The notes beneath the pieces were generated by a model. The model was not told the origin of the DNA, did not search any database, and saw nothing but the letters and a program-made list of their open reading frames with translations. A DNA stretch of 64,000 nucleotides, taken from assembly GCF_009709675.1 (NCBI RefSeq), contig NZ_WMLB01000003.1, positions 1 through 64,000 of the forward strand, in the 5' to 3' direction. The stretch's first letter is position 1. Every line of letters begins with the position of its first letter. This DNA is from Agromyces bracchium. Lineage in GTDB: Bacteria; Actinomycetota; Actinomycetes; Actinomycetales; Microbacteriaceae. Shown here piece by piece: positions 48,330-56,831 of this stretch. The position numbers and the translations under genes are program-made.

Positions 48330-50095
48330 CGGAGCGACTCCTCGTCGGCGCGGTGCGCCCACTGGGCGAACGTCTCATCGGCCGCCGCATCACGCTCGTC
48401 GAGGAACCTCGTCACCACGCGCGAGACGTAGTCGGCGATGCCGTCGGCCGTGACCTTGAGGCCGCGCACGGTGCGACCCAGTCCGGCTTCATCCCGGTCC
48501 TGCGACGCGAGTCCGCCGCCGAGGTGCACCTGGTAGCCGGGCACCTGCTCGCCGTCGATCGTGACGAGCTGGCCCTTCAAGCCGATGTCGGCGGTCTGGA
48601 TGCGCGCGCACGAGTTGGGGCATCCGTTCACGTGCAGGCTGATCGGGTGCGGCAGGTCGAAGGCGTCGAGCCGCTCCTCGAGGTCGAGTACTGCCGCCGT
48701 GGCGAACGCTTTCGTCTCGACGATCGCGAGCTTGCAGAACTCGATGCCCGTGCACGCGATCGTGCCGCGGCGGATGAGGCTCGGCCGCGCCTGAAGCCCG
48801 AGCTCGTCGAGGCCCGCGATGAGCGACTCGACGCGGTCCTCGGGGATGTCGAGGATGACGACCTTCTGGTGCGGCGTCGTGCGCAGGCGCGTCGAGCCGT
48901 GCGCCTCGACGAGCTCGGCGAGCTTCGTCAGCGTCGGGCCGGAGACGCGGCCGACGATGGGCGTCGCGCCGACGTAGAACCGGCCGTCCTTCTGCCGGTG
49001 CACGCCGACGTGGTCGCCGGTCGTCACGGGCGTCGGCGCGGCCGGGCCATCCGGGAGGGCGTACCCGAGGTACTCGGTCTCGAGCACCTCGCGGAACTTC
49101 GGGGCGCCCCAGTCGGCCAGCAGGAACTTCAGGCGCGCCTTGTTGCGAAGCCGCCGGTAGCCGTAGTCGCGGAAGATCTGCGCGACGCCGTGCCAGGCGT
49201 CGGCGACGCGGTCGGGGGCGACGAACACGCCGAGTCGCTCGGCGAGGCGAGGCGCCGTCGAGAGCCCGCCGCCGACCCACAGGTCGTATCCGACGCCGAG
49301 CGTCGGGTGCTCGACCGCGACGAACGCGACGTCGTTGATCTCGTGCACGACGTCCTGGCTGGGGTGGCCGGTGATCGCCGACTTGAACTTGCGCGGCAGG
49401 TTCGCGAGCGACTCGTCGCCGATGAACCGCGAGGTGATCTCGTCGATCTGCGGGGTCGGGTCGATGAGCTCGTCGGCGGCGATGCCCGCGACCGGGGAGC
49501 CGAGGACGACGCGCGGCACGTCGCCGCACGCCTCGGTCGTGCCGAGGCCGACCGCCTCGAGCCGGCGCCAGATCTCGGGGACGTCCTCGACGCGGATCCA
49601 GTGCAGCTGGACGTTCTGCCGATCGGTGAGGTCGGCGGTGTCGCGGCCGAACTCGGTCGAGATGCCGCCGATGACCCGCAGCTGCTCGGTCGTCAGCTGC
49701 CCGCCGTCGATGCGGACGCGCAGCATGAAGTACTCGTCCTCGAGCTCGTGCGGCTCGAGGGTCGCGGTGCGACCGCCGTCGATGCCGGGCTTGCGCTGCG
49801 TGTAGAGGCCCCACCAGCGGAACCGGCCGTGCAGGTCCGTCGGGTCGATCGACGCGAAGCCGCCGTCGGCGTAGATCCGCTCGATGCGCTCGCGCACCGC
49901 GAGGCCGCCGTCGGCCTGCTTCCACTCCTCGTTCGCGTTGAGCGGGGCCGTGCCGTCGACCTTCCACTGCCCGTTCGGCTTCGCCGAGGGGCGGGGCGGG
50001 CGGATGTCGCGGGCCGGCCGATCAGCGCGCGCGGGACGCTCGGCGCGCTCGGTCCGCGGCGCGCGCGTCGCGGCATCCGTCGTCTCGATCGTCAC
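48326..50095 (-). CDS. sir: assimilatory sulfite reductase (ferredoxin; NirA/Sir type)
   Basis: A 589-residue siroheme/[4Fe-4S] enzyme reducing sulfite to sulfide. Two ferredoxin-like repeats (FMLRVRIDGGQLTTEQLRVI, GVHRQKDGRFYVGATPIVGR) and the cofactor ligands CTGIEFC and GCPNSC are intact. A disordered Arg/Pro-rich N-terminal stretch of about 35 residues precedes the fold. GTG 50095 is selected over longer frames by an excellent GAGGAGGGG about eight bases upstream. It is the first gene of the operon, followed by cysH, cysD, cysN, the ABC genes and cobA through four-base overlaps. Confidence 0.94.
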   Translation of the reverse strand: MTIETTDAATRAPRTERAERPARADRPARDIRPPRPSAKPNGQWKVDGTAPLNANEEWKQADGGLAVRERIERIYADGGFASIDPTDLHGRFRWWGLYTQRKPGIDGGRTATLEPHELEDEYFMLRVRIDGGQLTTEQLRVIGGISTEFGRDTADLTDRQNVQLHWIRVEDVPEIWRRLEAVGLGTTEACGDVPRVVLGSPVAGIAADELIDPTPQIDEITSRFIGDESLANLPRKFKSAITGHPSQDVVHEINDVAFVAVEHPTLGVGYDLWVGGGLSTAPRLAERLGVFVAPDRVADAWHGVAQIFRDYGYRRLRNKARLKFLLADWGAPKFREVLETEYLGYALPDGPAAPTPVTTGDHVGVHRQKDGRFYVGATPIVGRVSGPTLTKLAELVEAHGSTRLRTTPHQKVVILDIPEDRVESLIAGLDELGLQARPSLIRRGTIACTGIEFCKLAIVETKAFATAAVLDLEERLDAFDLPHPISLHVNGCPNSCARIQTADIGLKGQLVTIDGEQVPGYQVHLGGGLASQDRDEAGLGRTVRGLKVTADGIADYVSRVVTRFLDERDAAADETFAQWAHRADEESLR

Positions 50096-50178
50096 GGTTT
50101 CCCCTCCTCGTCCGCGCCCCGTTCGGGGCACGTGTCGACGAAGGTACGGGGGTCCGGCGGATGCCGGAACCCGGCCCC

Positions 50179-50213
50179 GTCACGCACGGTCACCCCGTGT
50201 CACGAGGCGTCGC
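50179..50213. promoter_or_regulatory. phased direct repeats upstream of the sulfate-reduction operon
   Basis: GTCAC occurs at 50179-50183, 50189-50193 and 50199-50203, with a fourth degenerate copy GTCGC at 50209-50213. The spacing is exactly 10 bases, one face of the helix. They lie 84-118 bases upstream of the sir GTG start on the minus strand, where they read GTGAC. This is a likely activator or repressor array. Confidence 0.55.
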
Positions 50214-50363
50214 ACGACGAAATATGACGCGCGCTGCGCGATCCGCCGAACGGCGGGAGAATGGTCGCGCAACCGCCGCGTCCGTCGGTTCCGACAGGCA
50301 CCGGCGGCGGCCGAGCATGGGGGATGACGCCACGACGAGGTGGCGCGGAACCGAGGAGTACCG

Positions 50364-51341
50364 ATGACCACGACGACGACGTCCAGGCCCCCGTTCGACC
50401 CCGAGCTCGAAGCCGTGCTCGGTGCGCTCGCCGAGCAGGTGCCCCCCTCGATCACCCCCGAGATGATCCCCTTCCTCCGGCAGTCGCCGATCATGGGCCC
50501 GGTGGACGAGCTCCTCGCCGAACGCGGCATCACCCGGCGCGACGTGTCGATCTCCGGCTTCCAGGGCGCGGAGATCGTCGTGTCCGTCCTCGCCAAGGAG
50601 GGTCGCGTCGGCACCGGCCCTGGGATCTACCACACGCACGGCGGCGGCATGATCGCGGGCGACCGCTTCGCGGGAGTCGCCGGCGTCGCCGGGATCGCCG
50701 AGTGGATCGATCGCTTCGACGCCGTGGCGGTGACCGTCGAGTACCGCCTCGCGCCCGAGTTCCCGGACCCGTTCCCCGTCGAGGATTGCTACGCCGGGCT
50801 GGTCTGGACGGCCGAGCACGCCGAGGAGCTCGGCATCGACCCCGCGCGCCTCATCATCGCGGGTGCGAGCGCCGGCGGCGGGCTCGCCGCCGGGGTCGCG
50901 CTCCTGGCCCGCGATCGCGGCGGGCCCGCGCTCGCCGGCCAGATGCTCATCTGCCCGATGCTCGACGACCGCGACCAGACGATCTCGACCCGCCAGATCG
51001 ACGGCGTGGGCGTGTGGGACCGCACGTCGAACCTCACAGGCTGGAACGCGCTGCTCGGCGAGCGCCGAGGGGGCGACGACGTGTCGCCGTACGCCGCGCC
51101 GGCGCGCGCGACCGACCACACGGGACTGCCCCCGGCGTTCATCGACTGCGGCAGCGCGGAGGTGTTCCGCGACGAGGACGTCGCCTACGCGACCTCGCTC
51201 TGGGCGGCGGGGGTCCAGGCGGAGCTCCACGTCTGGCCGGGCGGCTTCCACGGGTTCGACATGATGGCGCCCCACGCGGCCATCTCGAAGGCCGCGCCGG
51301 AGGCCCGCACCAACTGGGTCGCGCGGATCTTCGGCGCCTGA
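50364..51341 (+). CDS. alpha/beta hydrolase, HGGG (type IV esterase/lipase) family
   Basis: A 325-residue esterase of the hormone-sensitive-lipase group. The oxyanion motif is THGGGMIAGD, the nucleophile GASAGGGLAAG, the acid probably in FIDCGSAEVFRDED, and the catalytic His in GGFHGFDMM. The N-terminal cap helix region is present. It would cleave short-chain or xenobiotic esters in the cytosol. ATG 50364 has GAGGAG well placed. A strong hairpin follows the stop. It is divergent from the sulfate operon. Confidence 0.92.
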   Translation: MTTTTTSRPPFDPELEAVLGALAEQVPPSITPEMIPFLRQSPIMGPVDELLAERGITRRDVSISGFQGAEIVVSVLAKEGRVGTGPGIYHTHGGGMIAGDRFAGVAGVAGIAEWIDRFDAVAVTVEYRLAPEFPDPFPVEDCYAGLVWTAEHAEELGIDPARLIIAGASAGGGLAAGVALLARDRGGPALAGQMLICPMLDDRDQTISTRQIDGVGVWDRTSNLTGWNALLGERRGGDDVSPYAAPARATDHTGLPPAFIDCGSAEVFRDEDVAYATSLWAAGVQAELHVWPGGFHGFDMMAPHAAISKAAPEARTNWVARIFGA

Positions 51342-51343
51342 GC

Positions 51344-51386
51344 GTCGCGGCCGCGGGCCGCCCGCCTGCCCGCCCGCGGCCGCGAC
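51344..51386 (+). terminator. terminator hairpin after the esterase gene
   Basis: A perfect 15-bp stem GTCGCGGCCGCGGGC / GCCCGCGGCCGCGAC with a 13-base loop begins two bases after the stop codon. It has no T-tract, as is common in high-GC actinobacteria. Confidence 0.7.
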
Positions 51387-51442
51387 GGCACCGTCGATGC
51401 CCCGAGTACAGTGGGGCGAACACGCGCGATGGAGCCGGGAAC

Positions 51443-52450
51443 ATGCAGGAACTCGTCGGTCGGCTGACGGCCCTCGACCCCGAGGCGATCGAGACGCTCA
51501 AGGTCATCTCGTACTTCGACACGCTGCTCGCGGGCTCGGTCGGCGTCGAGACGCTGATCCGGGGCGCCGCCGTGCTGAGCGGTGCGGTCGCGGGGCACGC
51601 CGTCGGCGACCGCCTGCTGCGCATCGCGCCCGACGGGGAGCGCCTGCCGCCGTCGGAGTCGGCGGACGCGGCATCCGCCTGGCCGTCGCGCCCGACCGGC
51701 GACGGCGCGTTCGTCTGGCTGGAGCGCACCGGGCCGGCGCACGCCAACGACGCCATGGTGCTCGAGCGGCTCGCGCTCGCAGTCTCGGTCACGACGGCGC
51801 GCCGTGCGCCCGCCGGAACGGGCGCCGTCGAACTCGCCGTCAGTGCCGCAGCCTCGGCCGACGAGCGGGGAACGGCCGCCGCGCGGCTCCGGCTCGACGG
51901 GCGGACCGTCCGGGCCGTCGCATTGCCGCCGTCCGCCGAGCCGATCCCCCCGGGCCCGACCGCGCTGATCGCGACCGCGCGCGGACTTGCGCGAGCCGTC
52001 CTCGACGCCGACGGGGTCGACGTCCCGGAGGGCGTGCGGGCCGGGATCGGAACGGCCGGCCCACCGGAGCGCCTGCCCGAATCCTGGACGGCCGCGCTGA
52101 TCGCGCTGCGCCTGACGTCGCCGCTCCGGCCCGTCGTCGACGCACGCGACCTCGGCGGCCTGCTGCTCGTCGCGGAGGCCGCCGACCGGTCGGCCGAGCC
52201 GCATCCGGACGCGATCGCCCTCGAACGGCTCGACGACCGTGCACGCGCCGTGCTCGCCGCGTTCGAGGCGACCGGCAGCCTCAGGGCCGTCGCCGCCCGA
52301 CTCGGCATGCACCACTCGACGGTGCAGGCGAAGCTCGACGGACTCGCCGTGGCGCTCGGCTACGACCCGCGCGAGCCCGAGGGGCGCACGCGGCTCGCGC
52401 TCGCCGAGACGCTCGCGGCGCTCGCGCGCCCGGGGCTCGGCGCCGAGTGA
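51443..52450 (+). CDS. PucR-like helix-turn-helix transcriptional regulator
   Basis: A 335-residue protein. The N-terminus (LVGRLTALDPEAIETLKVISYFDTLLAGSVG) and middle resemble the sensory part of PucR/CdaR proteins. The C-terminus carries the PucR-type HTH: RAVLAAFEATGSLRAVAARLGMHHSTVQAKLDGLAVALGYDP (two segments). Such regulators respond to metabolites in catabolic pathways. The target here is unknown; the esterase just upstream on the same strand is a candidate. ATG 51443 begins the conserved frame. Confidence 0.8.
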   Translation: MQELVGRLTALDPEAIETLKVISYFDTLLAGSVGVETLIRGAAVLSGAVAGHAVGDRLLRIAPDGERLPPSESADAASAWPSRPTGDGAFVWLERTGPAHANDAMVLERLALAVSVTTARRAPAGTGAVELAVSAAASADERGTAAARLRLDGRTVRAVALPPSAEPIPPGPTALIATARGLARAVLDADGVDVPEGVRAGIGTAGPPERLPESWTAALIALRLTSPLRPVVDARDLGGLLLVAEAADRSAEPHPDAIALERLDDRARAVLAAFEATGSLRAVAARLGMHHSTVQAKLDGLAVALGYDPREPEGRTRLALAETLAALARPGLGAE

Positions 52451-52499
52451 GCTTTCCGCCTCCGAGTGCGGTCTCGAAGTCCACTCGGGCGCGGAACGC

Positions 52500-53258
52500 T
52501 CACTTCGTGCGGGCGAGCGCCTCCGCGTAGCGGTCGAGCACGATGTCCACGAGCTCGGTGGGCGCGTCGTCGGGGCGCAGCAGGGGCTCGGCGAGCACGT
52601 CTGGCGCAGCGCTCGCCGCGAGGTCCTGGAAGTACCCGGGCGCCAGCAGGTAGCTCGCGGCGGCGACCCTCGTGTCGGTGCCGTGCTCCCCGGCGACGGC
52701 GGCTCGGGCAGCCGCGATCGCGTCGGGCAGCCGCGGCTCGGCCGCCGACAGGAACCCGATCGAGACGTCGGCGACGGACGCCTCGGCCAGCGCGTCGCGC
52801 ACGCGCTCGCAGGCCTCGACGGCGCGCACGTCGCTCGAGCCGGCCACGACGAGCACGACCGGGTCGTGCTCACCCGCTCCGGCCTCGGCGAGACGGCGCT
52901 GCAGGACGGCGATGAGCCGGTCGTCGGGGCCGAGCGCCTCGGCGACGACCACCTCGCGACCGCCCTCGCGGGCCTCCGCCGCGGCCTCGGCGAGGTCGAC
53001 GTGCACGTGGTAGCCGGCGGAGAGCAGCAGGGGCACGATGATCGCGGCTTCGCCCTCGGGGAGCGTGGCGAGCGCGGCCGGCACGTCGGGCTGTTCGACG
53101 TCGACGTGGCAGAGCCGCGTCTCGTGCGCGGCATCCGGCCATCGCTCGGCGACCGCGGCGACCACGGCGTCGTAGAGGCCGCGCACCGCTGCGCGCCCCT
53201 CGGGCGACGAGGTGCCGTGCGACACGGCGACGAGCGCGGGCGGGCGGCGAGGCGTCAT
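52500..53258 (-). CDS. sirohydrochlorin chelatase (CbiX/SirB family)
   Basis: A 252-residue protein with two CbiX-like halves. VAVSHGTSSPEGRAAV carries the catalytic His near the start, and VPLLLSAGYHVHVDLAEA the second His cluster. A repeat of the fold follows (VVLVVAGSSDVRAVEA, ASYLLAPGYFQDL). It inserts iron into sirohydrochlorin to give siroheme for the sulfite reductase, completing the pathway begun by cobA at 41383. ATG 53258 is set by the first strand. A single GTCAC lies about 40 bases upstream, recalling the array before sir. Confidence 0.88.
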   Translation of the reverse strand: MTPRRPPALVAVSHGTSSPEGRAAVRGLYDAVVAAVAERWPDAAHETRLCHVDVEQPDVPAALATLPEGEAAIIVPLLLSAGYHVHVDLAEAAAEAREGGREVVVAEALGPDDRLIAVLQRRLAEAGAGEHDPVVLVVAGSSDVRAVEACERVRDALAEASVADVSIGFLSAAEPRLPDAIAAARAAVAGEHGTDTRVAAASYLLAPGYFQDLAASAAPDVLAEPLLRPDDAPTELVDIVLDRYAEALARTK

Positions 53259-53336
53259 CCGCCCATGGTCGCACTCGGGCCCGCGCACCGCGCGCGTGTC
53301 ACGCCGCATGACGAGCGGAACGACGCCCGGGCTCGC

Positions 53337-55250
53337 TCAGAAGCTCGTGACGAGGTCGCCGAGCACCTCATCGACCTCGGTCGGGTCGGTCGCGTCGTAG
53401 TAGTGGGCGCCCGTCGCGCTCGAGATCGACTGCAAGGTCTTCACGTCGGCGTCGGCGCCGTAGGCGAGCGTGAAGACGAGCACCGGGGTCGAGTGGTGCA
53501 GCTCCTCGAGCGTGTCGAGCATCTGCTGCGACGACGTGCTCGGCGCCTCGGTCTCGTTCCGGCCGTCGCTGAGCAGCACGATCGCGTTGATGCGGTCGGG
53601 GTCCCAGTCGTCGGCCTGTCGCTTGGCGAAGGTGTCGACCGCCTCGTAGAGCGGCGTCCACTCGATCGGCTTCAGCGTCGCGAGCGCGGACTCGAAGTCG
53701 TCGCGGGTGTCGGCGATGTCGGCGACGGCGCTCACCTCGCCGGGTGCGAGCGCCTGCGCGTCGACCTCGGAGAACGCCGCGAGGCCGACCTCGTCGCCGT
53801 CGGAGAAGTGGTCGAGCGACAGCTCGACGGCCTGCTTCGCGGCCTCGAGCTTCGTCTCGCCGGTCTCGATCGGGTCGCCCATCGACCCCGAGACGTCGAG
53901 GAGGAACAGGACGTTGGCGCGCTTGCGCACGTCGGGGAACGCCTCGTGCATCGCCACGACGACCTGCGGTTCGGGGAAGTCGAGGCCGGCATCGGAGGTC
54001 TGGGCGAGCGCGCCGACCTCCTGGACCTCGGCGTCGAGCTCGCCGTTCAGGTCGCGGTAGCCCGTCTCGCGGACAATCGCCTGGCCCTCCTTCGTGCCGG
54101 CGAAGCGCAGGAAGTCCTCAGCGGCGGCGGCTTCGGCCTCGTCGACCCAGCTGCCCGTGAGCACGACGGCCGGGTTGTCGGCGATGTAGAAGCCGTCGCT
54201 CGGGTAGATCGGCACCAGCTGCTCGGCGGGGACGTCGCTCTCGATGCGCGTGACGCCGTCGCGGCTCGTGATGCCGCGGTTGTAGTCCCACACCGACTTC
54301 TCGTCGACGATCACGGCCGAGAGGAAGTCGGCCGCCGAACCGCCGGCGTCGGCGGACTGCCGGGCGTGCCAGAGGAAGTGCTCGGGCGTGGCCATGTAGT
54401 GGCTCGTCGCGAGTTCGTGCTGCTTGACCTCGTCGGTGACCTCGTCGTCGGCGATGTCGTCGACCGTGAGCTCGGCGACCGATCCCGCCGCCGCACCGTA
54501 CGAGGCGAGCATGGCGGCCTCGCCCGAACTCGCGATGACCGGGCTGGTCTTGCCGAGCTTGAACTCGCCCCACTCGGGGTGGTCGAGGTTCGCCCAGACC
54601 TCGGCGTCGTCGGCGGTCTCGAAGACCTCGGCCCACGTGGGCGGCTCCTCGTCCCAGCCGATGGCGGCCGCGAGCGGCTCGGGCATGGCGAGCACGATGT
54701 CGGACGACCCGACGCTCGTCCCCTCCGCGGGCACGTTCGCTCCGCCGCCGGCCTCGCGTGCGACGCCGAGCCAGGACCGGGCGTCGGGGATCCAGACGAC
54801 CGGCCGCTCGTCCTCGGCGGTCTCGGAGAACCCGACGGCGGCCTCCTCGGCGGCGATTCCGGACTTGTCGCGCGAGGCGACGACCGTGACGCACGAACCG
54901 TCGACGTCGCGCGGCTCGGCGTTGTAGCCCTCTGCGAGCCGCTGGACCATCTCGGCGTTCTCGAACGACGACAGCACCGGCACGGTCGTGCAGGGCTCGG
55001 CGCCGGGCTCCGCCGCGGGTTCGTCGTCGGGGAAGACGATGGGCTCGGGCTCGGGTGCCTCGCTCGGCGCCGCGGTGGTGGCGCCCTGGTTCACCAGGAC
55101 CATCGCCGTGACGGCGCCGCCGATGAGGAGGACGGCGGCGATGCCCGCGGCCACGGCGACCTGGACGCCGCGCCGACGGCGTCGACGGCGCTCCTCGCGC
55201 AGTTGACTGCGATCGCGTCGGGCCGGGGGGTGGCTCGGTGCGTCGGTCAT
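53337..55250 (-). CDS. membrane-anchored protein with substrate-binding-like and VWA domains
   Basis: A 637-residue protein. A basic cytoplasmic tail (REERRRRRRRG) and one membrane segment (VQVAVAAGIAAVLLIGGAV, about residues 25-50) precede an extracellular bacterial solute-binding-like domain (about 80-400, with VPVLSSFENAEMV and ADNPAVVLTGSWVDEAEA). A von Willebrand A domain follows (about 430-637) with an intact MIDAS DVSGSMGDP and the later LLSDGRNE. The combination suggests an adhesion or metal-dependent ligand-binding role at the cell surface. ATG 55250 has GGAGGA upstream. The stop is 78 bases from the chelatase gene. The function is unproven. Confidence 0.85.
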   Translation of the reverse strand: MTDAPSHPPARRDRSQLREERRRRRRRGVQVAVAAGIAAVLLIGGAVTAMVLVNQGATTAAPSEAPEPEPIVFPDDEPAAEPGAEPCTTVPVLSSFENAEMVQRLAEGYNAEPRDVDGSCVTVVASRDKSGIAAEEAAVGFSETAEDERPVVWIPDARSWLGVAREAGGGANVPAEGTSVGSSDIVLAMPEPLAAAIGWDEEPPTWAEVFETADDAEVWANLDHPEWGEFKLGKTSPVIASSGEAAMLASYGAAAGSVAELTVDDIADDEVTDEVKQHELATSHYMATPEHFLWHARQSADAGGSAADFLSAVIVDEKSVWDYNRGITSRDGVTRIESDVPAEQLVPIYPSDGFYIADNPAVVLTGSWVDEAEAAAAEDFLRFAGTKEGQAIVRETGYRDLNGELDAEVQEVGALAQTSDAGLDFPEPQVVVAMHEAFPDVRKRANVLFLLDVSGSMGDPIETGETKLEAAKQAVELSLDHFSDGDEVGLAAFSEVDAQALAPGEVSAVADIADTRDDFESALATLKPIEWTPLYEAVDTFAKRQADDWDPDRINAIVLLSDGRNETEAPSTSSQQMLDTLEELHHSTPVLVFTLAYGADADVKTLQSISSATGAHYYDATDPTEVDEVLGDLVTSF

Positions 55251-55352
55251 CGTTCCTCCAGTCGGGACGGCTGGGCTCGATCGTGAGCCTAGCTCAGCAG
55301 CCTGCGACATCGCAGGGAACGTCCACACGGCCCGCGGCGCGCCCGGCGCGCC

Positions 55353-55907
55353 TCAGTCGGTGGCGTTGAGCAGCCCGATGACCACGGCCGTCCACCACGC
55401 CGCCTGCGAGACCACCGCGCTCGCGACGAACCCGAACCTCGCCCGCCCGGGGAGGGTGCGGAACGTCGCCCGCGCCGGGAGCCGGGCGAGGTCGGAGGTC
55501 CACTTCGTGAGCGCGACGCCGTTGAGGCTGAGCACGAGCACGGCGACGAGCTTGACCTGCGTGGCGGTCGAGGCGAGGTCGGGTTCGAGCAGCGCGCCGC
55601 TCGCGAGCAGGCCGGCGAGGCCGACCCAGACCGGCAGGATCATGGTGCGGTCGGCCTGGCGGAGTTCCCGCACGCTGCTCCACCCGGTGGCCCAGAGCAG
55701 CGCGTGCCACTCGATCATGAGCACGGCGCCGAGTCCGACCACGAGCGCCGCGAGGTGGACGAACAGGGCCGCGCCGTGCAGCCAGTCGGGCGGGGCGAGC
55801 ACGGCGCTGAGCCAGACGGCGAGCGCCCAGGCGAGCGTCACCACCGCGTAGGCGATCGCCCGGCCGCGCCGCCTGCGGGCCTGCTTCTGCCTGATGGTGG
55901 TCGTCAC
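55353..55907 (-). CDS. hypothetical integral membrane protein
   Basis: A 184-residue protein with about five membrane segments (IAYAVVTLAWALAVWLSAVL, LFVHLAALVVGLGAVLMIEW, MILPVWVGLAGLLASGALL, QVKLVAVLVLSLNGVALT, AWWTAVVIGLLNA) after a basic N-terminus. Histidines in the second segment (F-V-H-L and I-E-W-H) recall haem or copper-binding membrane proteins of CopD type, but this is not firm. Start is GTG 55907. No family was recognised with confidence. Confidence 0.7.
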   Translation of the reverse strand: MTTTIRQKQARRRRGRAIAYAVVTLAWALAVWLSAVLAPPDWLHGAALFVHLAALVVGLGAVLMIEWHALLWATGWSSVRELRQADRTMILPVWVGLAGLLASGALLEPDLASTATQVKLVAVLVLSLNGVALTKWTSDLARLPARATFRTLPGRARFGFVASAVVSQAAWWTAVVIGLLNATD

Positions 55908-56039
55908 GTCTCGAGCGCCGGCCTCTCGTCAGTCGCACGCGCTCGCGCGTGCGTCCCGTTCCGCTGGCCTCACCATAGCGGGCGCGTGTTTCGCGCTCGG
56001 TCACCCCGGCCTCGAGGCGTCAGGTGCGAGCGGATGCCG

Positions 56040-56831
56040 CTATTCGGCGACGAGCGCGAGCGACGTGTCGCCGCACGGCACGACGTCCGCGCCCCCCGGC
56101 AGCCGGACGGCGTCGGTCACGCGACCCTCGGCCTCCGCCTCGCGCAGCGGCGCGAGCGCCTCGGGGAGTCCGTCGAGCCGCAGCAGCGCTCCGGTCGCCC
56201 GGTGCGGATCGGTCGAGACGACGATGCGCCCCGAGGCGTTGACGACGGTGAGCGTTCGGTCGGCGTCGCGGAGCACCGGCAGGAGCACCTGCTCGAGCCG
56301 GGCCACGTACATGTCGGCGCCGACGAGCCCGATCATGTCGTCGTCGATGGTCACCGGCGTCGTCACGGTGACCGTGTAGTCGTCGGTGCAGAGGTAGTCG
56401 ACGTAGGGCCCGGTCAGGTGCCGCGAGCCGGTGCGCTCGGGCACGCGCCACCACTCGAGCGTCGTGTAGTCGCGGAACGACTCCGCGTCGGGGTCGCTCA
56501 CGGCGTCGAGGCGACGGATGCCGCGGGCGGGCACGCCGCGGAACGGGTTCCCGTCGCTCAGCCACCAGGCCAGGTGCCAGGGCGCGTCGGCGAGGTAGCC
56601 CGGCGCGGCGACGAAGCCGGCGCCCGTGATGAGGGTGCCCGGCCGGTCGAGTTCGGCGGCGACGGTCGCCGCGACGGCGGGGTCGAGGTCGGCGGCGCGC
56701 GGTTCGGGTTCGGCCGAGAGCCGTTCCACGAGGTCGTGCTGCCAGCCGTCGATCAGGGCGAACACGGGGTCGATCACGTCGGCGATGCGCCCGGCGATCG
56801 CGGAGGCGCCGGTGGCGACGGCCTGCGTCAT
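56040..56831 (-). CDS. Cache-type sensory domain protein
   Basis: A 263-residue protein consisting mainly of a dCache-like domain: SFRDYTTLEWWRVPERTGSR, TGPYVDYLCTDDYTVTVTTPV, MIGLVGADMYVARLEQVLL and LTVVNASGRIVVSTDP. Cache domains normally sit outside the cell between membrane segments, but no signal or membrane helix is visible, so this is a cytoplasmic stand-alone form. ATG 56831 overlaps the GntR stop (ATGA), so it is probably a small-molecule sensor working with that regulator over the divergent polyamine-type transporter operon. Confidence 0.78.
   Translation of the reverse strand: MTQAVATGASAIAGRIADVIDPVFALIDGWQHDLVERLSAEPEPRAADLDPAVAATVAAELDRPGTLITGAGFVAAPGYLADAPWHLAWWLSDGNPFRGVPARGIRRLDAVSDPDAESFRDYTTLEWWRVPERTGSRHLTGPYVDYLCTDDYTVTVTTPVTIDDDMIGLVGADMYVARLEQVLLPVLRDADRTLTVVNASGRIVVSTDPHRATGALLRLDGLPEALAPLREAEAEGRVTDAVRLPGGADVVPCGDTSLALVAE

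Noticed and set aside
50096-50363. SAM or other riboswitch upstream of the sulfite reductase operon
   Set aside because: No conserved riboswitch core could be recognised; the clearest signal there is the phased GTCAC array.
52239-55286. Open frame of about 1015 codons on the plus strand
   Set aside because: Antisense to the chelatase and VWA genes, no domains; a high-GC artefact.
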